The notes under the pieces are model-generated. The model worked only from the letters and a program-made list of their open reading frames with translations. It was not told the DNA's origin and did not search any database. Source: Opitutia bacterium UBA4654 (GTDB lineage: Bacteria; Verrucomicrobiota; Verrucomicrobiia; Opitutales; Intestinicryptomonadaceae). From it: a stretch of 5,918 nt of DNA. Below, in pieces: positions 1 to 5,015 of the stretch. A program made the translations under genes and the position numbers. Every line of letters starts with the position of its first letter. Within the stretch, counting starts at the first letter, position 1. The stretch lies in NCBI GenBank assembly GCA_002405555.1, contig DHMA01000008.1:1-5918 (forward strand), read 5' to 3'.

Positions 1-1115
1 TCGAGCGGCGAGCGCCACGAGGGCGTGTCGCGGCGGCGCGAGAATATCCGCACCGTCCCCCTCACCGCCAAATATCCGCCTATTATGCTCAGAAAAATTT
101 TTAGCGAAAGCAGCGCCGCGCCGTGCTTTGCCGCAACGCCGCCCAGAAATTCGCGTATCGGCGACAGCGCGGGCGAGAGCGTTTTCGCCGCGTACGAGTC
201 GCGGTAAATGGGCTTGTCGGAGGACAGCAGGAATTTCGCCGCGTCCTCTCCGTGCATGTACGCAAAGGCGAAGTCGCGCCTGCGGTCGGGGTCCGAAAGA
301 TATTTTATGCCGTCGGAAACTCCGCAGCCCGAAACCGCCGCCGCAGCGAGCAGTTTGAAATCGTCGGGAGAGTCTCCGCAGAGCTTTGCGAAATCGTAGA
401 CTTCGCCTATTTCCGAAAACCTCGCAAAAATCGAGCGCAGCAAAACCCAGTCGCATTTTTTTGAAAGCACCAAGACGCCGAGGCAGTATTTTTCAAGGCG
501 TTCCTTTTCGGCGGGGTCGGTCTGCGAGGCGTTGAGGGTTGCCGAAAAGCTTTTGAGGAAGTCGGGCGGGAAATCCCCCGACTGCGCAAGGAGCGCCGTC
601 GTAAGCAAGGCGGCGTCGAGCGGCGCTCCCGCCGAGCCGAACACGGGCGGTAGCAACGCGCTCGTCATGCCGCGCAGCGCGAGAATCCTTTTGACGAACT
701 CCGACTGCGTTTCCGACAGAAACTCCAAGAGTTTCGCCCTGTTTTCGCCGAGCGAAAGTATGCCGTAGACCGCCGCGCCCTCTCCGTATTTCGACGCGTC
801 TATCGTCGAAAGGAACGCCGAAAAATACGGCGCGTCGCCGCCTGCAATGCGCCATGACGGGTGTTTTTCGTACGCCGCCGAAACGTCTTTCGAAATTGCG
901 TCTCCCTCCGCCGCGGCGTCCGCCAAAACAAGTGCCGCCGAGATTTTCGACGAATCGAGGTACAGCCGCGCCAAATCGACGGGCGTAGGCGTTCCCTTTC
1001 CCGCCGCGACCACCGCGGACTTGTCAACCGAAGTGAAGTACGCGGGTATGCCCGCCGCCGCGGCCAAGACCGCGAGCCCTACAAGGAGTCTCATGAAGTT
1101 GGCGAATATCCGCAT
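1..1115 (-). CDS. Unrecognised membrane-anchored protein, C-terminus cut by the window edge
   Basis: The minus strand is open without a stop from the ATG at 1115 to the left edge (371 codons), with G/C-biased third positions like its neighbours. I do not recognise a family. Residues 7-25 form a hydrophobic segment after Arg2 and Arg9, ending in a run of Ala (18-21), which could be a signal peptide or signal anchor. Residues 30-325 look soluble and mostly helical, with four Cys at 211, 221, 246 and 264. Residues about 332-352 form a second hydrophobic segment followed by a basic cluster (Arg352, 356, 360-362). By the positive-inside rule this suggests a periplasmic domain of about 300 residues between two membrane spans, with a cytoplasmic tail that continues outside the window. 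The ATG at 1115 is preferred because a GGGGGAA tract lies about 8-14 bases upstream; an in-frame ATG at 1094 has no such tract. The gene lies 77 bp downstream of the MFS gene and may have its own promoter. The reading frame is well supported; the function is unknown. Confidence 0.8.
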   Translation of the reverse strand, partial: MRIFANFMRLLVGLAVLAAAAGIPAYFTSVDKSAVVAAGKGTPTPVDLARLYLDSSKISAALVLADAAAEGDAISKDVSAAYEKHPSWRIAGGDAPYFSAFLSTIDASKYGEGAAVYGILSLGENRAKLLEFLSETQSEFVKRILALRGMTSALLPPVFGSAGAPLDAALLTTALLAQSGDFPPDFLKSFSATLNASQTDPAEKERLEKYCLGVLVLSKKCDWVLLRSIFARFSEIGEVYDFAKLCGDSPDDFKLLAAAAVSGCGVSDGIKYLSDPDRRRDFAFAYMHGEDAAKFLLSSDKPIYRDSYAAKTLSPALSPIREFLGGVAAKHGAALLSLKIFLSIIGGYLAVRGTVRIFSRRRDTPSWRSPL

Positions 1116-1149
1116 ATAAAAATTCCCCCGCAATATTTGCAATACCGCC

Positions 1150-1179
1150 GATTTAGGCGTCGGACGCCCGCGAAGTCAA
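1150..1179 (-). promoter_or_regulatory. Candidate sigma-70-type promoter for the unrecognised membrane protein gene
   Basis: On the minus strand TTGACT (plus 1174-1179) matches the -35 consensus at five of six bases. After a 17-bp spacer it is followed by CTAAAT (plus 1151-1156), or after 18 bp by TAAATC (1150-1155). Both -10 candidates are weak, with three of six matches. The start codon lies about 35 bases further on, leaving a normal leader with the purine-rich tract. It would allow transcription of the 1115 gene apart from the MFS gene upstream. The call rests on the good -35 box and on its place in a 77-bp gap. Confidence 0.35.
1156..1168. repeat. Perfect short inverted repeat inside the candidate promoter spacer
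   Basis: The plus strand reads GGCGTC, one central G, then GACGCC, two perfectly complementary 6-bp arms. It fills most of the spacer between the candidate -35 and -10 boxes. It could be an operator or a small hairpin at the end of the MFS transcript. It is not followed by a T-run on the minus strand, so it is a poor intrinsic terminator. GC-rich palindromes of this size also arise by chance in such DNA. Confidence 0.35.
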
Positions 1180-1192
1180 GTATATTCCCGAC

Positions 1193-2563
1193 TCAGGTAT
1201 GTTTGCTGTTGGACGACTGCAACGCGTTCGCGATTTCGGGCATGACAATCCCCTTCTTTGCGTAGATTGCCCGCACGCAGGAGCGTATTTGCGGCCGGAA
1301 GTACTCGAACACAAGCCCGCCCGCTATGCACAGCACTCCGCTTGCGAACACCACGACCGACATCGGCATCTGCTTTGCAAGCCAGCCCTGCGCGAGGCTT
1401 CCGACGGGAGGCACTCCGAAAAACACCATCGAATATATGCTCATTATGCGCCCGCGCTTTTCCTCGTCCACAAGAGCCTGCAACATAGTGTTGCTCGACG
1501 CGGCTATTGAAATCATCGAAAAGCCTATGCAAAAGCAGAGCACGCACACCACGGGAACTATCCGCACAAACGAAACCAAAATCAGCGACGTTCCGAAAAG
1601 GAGGCTGGCGACAATCACCACGCGCCCAAGCCCGTAGACGCTCTTCCGCGCCGCCAAGTAGAGAGCCGCGCAGAGAGTCCCCGCGCCGATGAAGCTCATG
1701 AGAGTGCCGAGAAGTTCGCTGTTGCCGCCAAGCTCGCCCTTTGCGAAAGCGGGCAGAAGCAGCTGGAACGGGTAGCCGCAAAAGCACACAACCCCCAAGA
1801 GCATTATAAGCGCGCGAATCGGGAATGTGCCTATCGCGTAAGCCATGCCCTCGCGGACGTCGGCGAGGGCGTGTTTCGCCGAAAACGTCGATTTCACATG
1901 GGGGGTTTTGATAATCAGCAGCGAAAACAGAATCGCCAAATACGACAGCGAATTCACCAGAAAGCAGACGCCCTCCCCGACCGCCGCGACCATCACGCCG
2001 CCGATTGCGGGCCCCAAAAAGCGCATTCCGTTTATGACCGCCGAATTCATGGCAATCGCGTTGCTTAAATCCTCCTTGGGCACGAGGAAAACGTAGAACG
2101 ACTGCCTTGCGGGCGCGTCGAAGCTAATCACGACGCCCTGAAACAGGCACAGCGCGAAAATCATCGGCATCGTGATTACGCCCGTGAGCGTCAGCACCGC
2201 GAGCGTCGCGCTGTGGAGCATCATCGCCGCCTGCGTGGAGAAGATAATCCAGCGTCTGTCGAACCTGTCGCTCACCACTCCCGTAAAGGGCGTCAGGAAC
2301 AGCGTAGGAATCTGCGACAAAAATACCGCAAGCGACAGCATGAAAACCGAATGCGTCATGGAAAACACAAGCCAGCCCATCGCCAGCTGCTGAATCCACG
2401 AGCCGTTCATCGACACGCCCAAGCCCAGAAAATATATCAGAAATTTTCTGTGCCTTAGCGATTTGAATACGCCCAGAACCGCCTTCGGATTCGCGGGCAC
2501 GAGAACCCCCAAATGGAGCCAGTCGAACAGGCGCGTCGTTTTTTTGAATTTCGTTTCCGACAT
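1193..2563 (-). CDS. MFS transporter, MFS_3 (EntS-like) exporter family
   Basis: A complete 456-residue major facilitator protein of the inner membrane, of normal 12-helix size. After a cytoplasmic N-terminus of about 38 residues the hydrophobic segments begin. The loop between helices 2 and 3 has the MFS motif A form, GVVSDRFDRRWI (95-106). The family-typical stretch DAPARQSF (149-156), then NAIAMNS (168-174) and GPAIGG (184-189), is present. The second half has the matching NTMLQAL (358-364) and KRGRIMSIYSM (369-379) region. These are hallmarks of the MFS_3 group, which includes the enterobactin exporter EntS and many drug or metabolite efflux proteins using proton antiport. The substrate cannot be read from the sequence. 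The gene starts 51 bp downstream of hisN on the same strand and may be co-transcribed with it. No Shine-Dalgarno sequence precedes the ATG; instead there is a run of 14 consecutive A/T bases (2565-2578). The tail after about residue 423 is basic and probably cytoplasmic. Confidence 0.93.
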   Translation of the reverse strand: MSETKFKKTTRLFDWLHLGVLVPANPKAVLGVFKSLRHRKFLIYFLGLGVSMNGSWIQQLAMGWLVFSMTHSVFMLSLAVFLSQIPTLFLTPFTGVVSDRFDRRWIIFSTQAAMMLHSATLAVLTLTGVITMPMIFALCLFQGVVISFDAPARQSFYVFLVPKEDLSNAIAMNSAVINGMRFLGPAIGGVMVAAVGEGVCFLVNSLSYLAILFSLLIIKTPHVKSTFSAKHALADVREGMAYAIGTFPIRALIMLLGVVCFCGYPFQLLLPAFAKGELGGNSELLGTLMSFIGAGTLCAALYLAARKSVYGLGRVVIVASLLFGTSLILVSFVRIVPVVCVLCFCIGFSMISIAASSNTMLQALVDEEKRGRIMSIYSMVFFGVPPVGSLAQGWLAKQMPMSVVVFASGVLCIAGGLVFEYFRPQIRSCVRAIYAKKGIVMPEIANALQSSNSKHT

Positions 2564-2577
2564 CTATATATTTATTA

Positions 2578-2590
2578 ACGGAAAATTCCG
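2578..2590. repeat. Copy 1 of a 13-bp palindromic sequence shared by two intergenic gaps
   Basis: The 13 bases ACGGAAAATTCCG occur here and identically at 4506-4518. The core is CGGAA, AA, TTCCG, two perfect 5-bp arms around a 2-bp centre. Here it lies in the 51-bp gap between hisN and the MFS gene, about 15 bases upstream of the MFS start codon, next to the A/T-only tract. It could be an operator or a small hairpin after hisN, but a chance match is quite possible. Confidence 0.35.
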
Positions 2591-2614
2591 CCGCGGCGAA
2601 ACGCAACGCGCGCC

Positions 2615-3385
2615 CTATTTTTGCGGATTGAGGGTTTTCAGAACCGCCGCGTGCATCTCGGCGTTGCATGTTGCGACAAGCCCGTTCGGACCGATATTTT
2701 CGCAGCCGTTCCAGTCGGAATACACCGCGCCGCAGCCGCGCAGGGCGGGCAGAATTGCGGTCAAGTCCCAGACTTCGAGAATGGGGTCGCACATGGCATG
2801 GGCAAGACCGCGGCAGAGGAGCATGTATCCGTAGCAGTCGCCCCAAGTGCGCGAGATTGCGGCTTCGCGTTCGAGAGCCTCCCAGCCCTCCGCCGAGTGC
2901 AGCCAGCGGCATTCGCGCGAGTCCGACGTAAGCAGGGTAATTCCCTTTGTGTCGGTCTTTTTGGAGGGCGCGGTTTGGACTCCGTTGAAAAGGCAAGTTT
3001 TGCAGTCGCCCACGATTCTCTCTCCCAAAATCGGCTGGTTGACGACACCAAGCACCGGCTCGCCTTGAAACCTAAGCCCGATGAGCGTCCCGAAAAGCGG
3101 CACGCCCGAAATGAATGATTTTGTGCCGTCGATGGGGTCAATCACCCACTGGAATTCCGCGTCGGCGTTTTCGTTGCCGTACTCCTCGCCGATTATTCCG
3201 TGCGAGGGAAATTTTTTCTGGATTGCCTCGCGAATCATGATTTCGGTGTTTTTATCGACCTCCGTTACGGGGGAGTCGTCCTTTTTCAAATCGACGTGGA
3301 TTTTGCGCCCGAAATTCTTTGCTATGTATTCTCCGCTTTTGTCGGCGAGTTCGTTAATAAAAATCTTGAAACTTTCCGTATCCAT
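2615..3385 (-). CDS. hisN: Histidinol-phosphatase, inositol monophosphatase family
   Basis: A 256-residue cytoplasmic phosphatase of full family length. It carries the Mg/Li-sensitive IMPase motifs in order: SPVTEVD (38-44), GEE (66-68, metal ligand Glu67), DPIDGT (83-88, ligands Asp83 and Asp86) and WDLTA (206-210, Asp207). The stretch after motif 1, SFISGVPLFGTLIGL (90-104), is typical of the HisN type of histidinol-phosphatase (EC 3.1.3.15), which converts L-histidinol phosphate to histidinol, the penultimate histidine step. That is why I prefer this to inositol-1-phosphatase or a 3'-phosphoadenosine phosphatase. The open frame extends upstream to 3922, but that part is antisense to the exonuclease gene. 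The ATG at 3385 places the first helix where the family begins. An in-frame ATG at 3433 would add 16 residues and overlap the divergent gene. AGGGG sits only one base from the ATG, too close for a normal ribosome site. No other his gene is visible nearby. Confidence 0.87.
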   Translation of the reverse strand: MDTESFKIFINELADKSGEYIAKNFGRKIHVDLKKDDSPVTEVDKNTEIMIREAIQKKFPSHGIIGEEYGNENADAEFQWVIDPIDGTKSFISGVPLFGTLIGLRFQGEPVLGVVNQPILGERIVGDCKTCLFNGVQTAPSKKTDTKGITLLTSDSRECRWLHSAEGWEALEREAAISRTWGDCYGYMLLCRGLAHAMCDPILEVWDLTAILPALRGCGAVYSDWNGCENIGPNGLVATCNAEMHAAVLKTLNPQK

Positions 3386-3422
3386 GCCCCTAATGTTCGC
3401 AAACAGTACGCATTTTCGCAAG
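3386..3422. promoter_or_regulatory. 37-bp divergent intergenic region between hisN and the exonuclease gene
   Basis: Two genes start in opposite directions from this gap, so promoters for both must lie in it or overlap the two coding starts. It contains a direct repeat of TTCGCAA at 3396-3402 and 3415-3421, offset by 19 bp. On the hisN strand one weak candidate is TTGCGA, an 18-bp spacer, then AACATT ending seven bases before the hisN ATG; the -10 match is poor. I cannot name a convincing promoter for the exonuclease side. Promoter presence is inferred from geometry. Confidence 0.45.
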
Positions 3423-4070
3423 ATGAAAAACATAAATATTCCGATATTGGCAATCGACTTCGAGGGTTCGCGCAGAATCGGGGTCGTGGAATACGGCGTT
3501 GCGAAAATCGAAAACGGCGCGGTCGCGGAACTGCGAACGGGCATTTGCGCCCCGAAGACGAAAATCCCCCAGCGCGACGCCGAATTTTTCGGCATCGACA
3601 ACGAAGAGGCGTTCAAACACCCGCCGTTTTCGGAGAGGGTCGCGGAGTTTTGCGAAATGCGCAAGGCGGGGATTTTCGCCGCGCACAACGCGTCGGTCGA
3701 AGACGGGCTTCTGCGCGACGCCGCCCCCGCGCCGGCAATCGTGCCCGACTTCGCGTTCGGGGGAATGCGAGCGTCGTGGTCGCCGTGGATAGACTCGTGC
3801 GCGCTGCTTAAAAAGATTTTCCCCACCCTCGACTCCGCAAAGCTCTCCTCGGCAATCGACGCCTTCGGGCTGAAAGAAGAGCTTGACGCCCTCGCCGAAA
3901 AGTTCTGCCCTCCCTCCCGCAAAAAATGGCACTGCGCCCCCTACGACGCCCTCGCCTGCGCCCTGCTCATAATGGGGCTTTGCAGAATGGACGGCTTCGA
4001 AAACGCGTCGGTCGAATGGCTGGCGAAGCACTCCGCCGCCCCGCGCGACACAACCGCAAGTCTTTTCTGA
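3423..4070 (+). CDS. DEDDh-family 3'-5' exonuclease (DnaQ/RNase T-like)
   Basis: A 215-residue stand-alone exonuclease domain, probably cytoplasmic, that would remove nucleotides from the 3' ends of DNA or RNA using two metal ions. Motif Exo I is AIDFEGS (10-16), giving Asp12 and Glu14. Exo II is AHNASVEDGLL (87-97). Exo III is HCAPYDA (170-176), giving His170 and Asp175 in the HxxxxD spacing of the DEDDh subgroup. WIDSCALLKK (122-131) matches the usual segment between II and III. Aligned on HNA, the usual Exo II Asp falls on Glu93, with Asp94 one place later. There are no extra domains, so it is not a full DNA polymerase subunit, and I cannot tell whether it acts in proofreading, repair or RNA turnover. 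The ATG at 3423 is chosen because the first beta strand follows at once. An in-frame ATG at 3393 would add ten residues. The frame is open back to 3081, but that part is antisense to hisN. The next gene starts one base after the stop. Confidence 0.9.
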   Translation: MKNINIPILAIDFEGSRRIGVVEYGVAKIENGAVAELRTGICAPKTKIPQRDAEFFGIDNEEAFKHPPFSERVAEFCEMRKAGIFAAHNASVEDGLLRDAAPAPAIVPDFAFGGMRASWSPWIDSCALLKKIFPTLDSAKLSSAIDAFGLKEELDALAEKFCPPSRKKWHCAPYDALACALLIMGLCRMDGFENASVEWLAKHSAAPRDTTASLF

Positions 4071-4071
4071 A

Positions 4072-4506
4072 ATGGCGAAAAATTCGAAGCTGAGATTTCT
4101 GAACGCAATGCTCGCCGCAGGCTCGCCGTTTGCAAACGACATCTGCGCCGACGCCGCCTGCGGCATCGACATGGCGATTGCGCGGGGCGAGGCCGACATA
4201 CCCCTCGAAACTTTCGCAAAGAGAATCCTCAGGCTCTACGACCCAGACGCGCATGTCGAGGTGCTCGACTTCGAAAACTCGCACTTCGACCCCCTCTTTG
4301 CCGTGGCCGCCGTCGCCGACGCCGCCAAGCGGCTTTCGGGCTATCGGCGCGGGATTCTCGTGGTGTCGTCGCTCGAACGCGCGGGAGTGCCGCCCAAGGG
4401 CAAAATGACGCCCGCGCGGAAGTCGGCTTTTGCCGAAAACATGGAGACCGTCGAAAACTACCTCATGCGCTACGAGCTGCCGAATGTCGAAATTATTTTC
4501 GTCTGA
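4072..4506 (+). CDS. Unrecognised 144-residue protein coupled to the exonuclease gene
   Basis: A complete small protein that I cannot assign to a family. Its ATG follows the exonuclease TGA with one base between (TGA-A-ATG), and no Shine-Dalgarno sequence is visible, so translation probably depends on ribosomes finishing the exonuclease. The first half is rich in Ala and acidic residues and looks helical (about 5-55). The region 62-68 (VEVLDFE) and two hydrophobic strands near GILVVSS (93-99) and the C-terminal VEIIFV (139-144) suggest an alpha/beta fold. A basic stretch, PPKGKMTPARKS (106-117), lies between them. No signal peptide, membrane span, metal-binding Cys/His cluster or P-loop is seen, so it is likely cytoplasmic. 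Codon use resembles the neighbours, which supports it being real. The tight coupling hints at a job linked to the exonuclease, but that is only inference. Confidence 0.8.
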   Translation: MAKNSKLRFLNAMLAAGSPFANDICADAACGIDMAIARGEADIPLETFAKRILRLYDPDAHVEVLDFENSHFDPLFAVAAVADAAKRLSGYRRGILVVSSLERAGVPPKGKMTPARKSAFAENMETVENYLMRYELPNVEIIFV

Positions 4507-4518
4507 CGGAAAATTCCG
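4506..4518. repeat. Copy 2 of the 13-bp palindromic sequence shared by two intergenic gaps
   Basis: ACGGAAAATTCCG is identical to 2578-2590. Here the next base is T, so the arms grow to 6 bp (ACGGAA, AA, TTCCGT, 4506-4519). It begins at the last base of the stop codon of the 144-residue protein gene and lies upstream of the candidate HIT promoter. It may be a binding site or a small hairpin. There is no T-run after it, so it is not a terminator. Confidence 0.35.
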
Positions 4519-4519
4519 T

Positions 4520-4548
4520 TTGCATTGGCGGCGGCGCGGGTCTATCTT
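4520..4548 (+). promoter_or_regulatory. Candidate promoter placing the HIT transcript start at its ATG
   Basis: TTGCAT (4520-4525) and TATCTT (4543-4548) are separated by exactly 17 bp, the optimum for a sigma-70-type promoter. The hexamer matches are moderate: three of six and four of six. The -10 box ends seven bases before the HIT start codon, so transcription would begin at or next to the ATG and give a leaderless or nearly leaderless mRNA. This agrees with the lack of a ribosome-binding site in front of the gene. The gene could instead be read only from upstream, as the gap is just 49 bp. Confidence 0.4.
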
Positions 4549-4555
4549 TTACCGC

Positions 4556-4894
4556 ATGAAAACCCTATTCGAAAAAATCATAGACGGCGAAATTCCCGCG
4601 AAATTCGTTTACCGCGACGACGTGTGCGCGGCGATAAACGACATCAATCCGCAGGCTCCCGTCCACGTTCTGCTGTTTCCGGTAAAGCCGATTGAAAGGC
4701 TCGCAAAGGCGGAGGAATCCGACGCGCCCATTCTCGCGCACCTCATGCTCAAAGTTCCCGAAATCGCAAAGAAATGCGGGCTTGACGACGGATTCAGAGT
4801 TGTAATCAACAACGGGCTTCTTGCGGGCGAAACCGTCCCGCACCTGCACATCCACATTCTCGGCGGACGCCCCCTCCACTGGCCGCCCTGCTGA
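4556..4894 (+). CDS. HIT family protein, HINT/PKCI-type purine nucleotide phosphoramidase
   Basis: A 112-residue cytoplasmic HIT protein of normal HINT length. The N-terminus FEKIIDGEIPAKFVYRDD (5-22) and NPQAPVHVLLFP (31-42) are typical of the group. The histidine triad HLHIHIL (96-102) contains His96, His98 and His100; the middle one, His98, should be the nucleophile that carries the AMP intermediate. The ending GGRPLHWPPC (103-112) resembles the conserved HINT C-terminus. NN (85-86) and Thr93 match the positions that bind the nucleotide phosphate in HINT1. Family members hydrolyse AMP-NH2, AMP-lysine and aminoacyl-adenylates; the physiological substrate is usually unclear. The segment before the triad reads GETV where GQ(S/T)V is common, a mild change. 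The ATG at 4556 fits the family start. The open frame extends further upstream but overlaps the preceding gene. The gene is third in the plus-strand group and is followed by a terminator 78 bases after its stop. Confidence 0.96.
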   Translation: MKTLFEKIIDGEIPAKFVYRDDVCAAINDINPQAPVHVLLFPVKPIERLAKAEESDAPILAHLMLKVPEIAKKCGLDDGFRVVINNGLLAGETVPHLHIHILGGRPLHWPPC

Positions 4895-4963
4895 GCCGTT
4901 CCCGCGGCGGGCAACGCCGCGCGGCTTCGCGCCCGCAATCCGCAATTCCGTTTTGCGGGGCGC

Positions 4964-5001
4964 AAAAAAAAAGGACAACCTTTCGGTTGTCCTTTTTTTT
5001 T
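4964..5001. terminator. Bidirectional rho-independent terminator between the HIT gene and pckG
   Basis: Nine A's (4964-4972), then GGACAACC (4973-4980), loop TTTC (4981-4984), GGTTGTCC (4985-4992) and nine T's (4993-5001). The 8-bp stem is perfect, and with the A/T tracts it can pair over 17 bp. It has a T-tract in both directions, so it can end the HIT transcript and the convergent pckG transcript. Read on the minus strand the loop is GAAA closed by C-G, a stable GNRA tetraloop. The hairpin begins about 23 bases after the pckG stop but 78 bases after the HIT stop, so it sits closer to pckG. The stretch 4895-4963 before it shows no gene, only short GC-rich inverted repeats such as CCGCAA (4940-4945) with TTGCGG (4953-4958). 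Confidence 0.95.
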
Positions 5002-5015
5002 GATATTCCCCGATA

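Noticed and set aside
123..855. Several open frames on both strands at 123-464, 493-855 and 532-768
   Set aside because: All overlap the continuous minus-strand frame from 1115 to the left edge, which has consistent codon bias and a sensible signal and membrane architecture.
1130..1140. Short inverted repeat GCAATATTTGC as a regulatory hairpin
   Set aside because: The arms are only 4 bp and A/T-rich around the centre, too weak to support a function.
1176..1787. Minus-strand 203-residue open frame
   Set aside because: It is out of frame within the MFS transporter gene, whose family motifs fix the true frame.
2124..2996. Minus-strand 290-residue open frame
   Set aside because: It lies out of frame across both hisN and the MFS gene, is Arg/Ala-rich and has no motif. 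It is a shadow frame produced by G/C-rich third positions.
3081..3422. N-terminal extension of the exonuclease frame to 329 residues
   Set aside because: It is antisense to hisN and has no recognisable domain; the exonuclease fold starts directly at the ATG at 3423.
3386..3922. N-terminal extension of the hisN frame to 435 residues
   Set aside because: The extra 179 residues are antisense to the exonuclease gene, are Ser/Ala/Pro-rich low-complexity sequence, and the IMPase family begins at the ATG at 3385.
3390..4199. Minus-strand 269-residue open frame
   Set aside because: It is antisense to the exonuclease and the start of the next gene, both well supported, and has a composition typical of a shadow frame.
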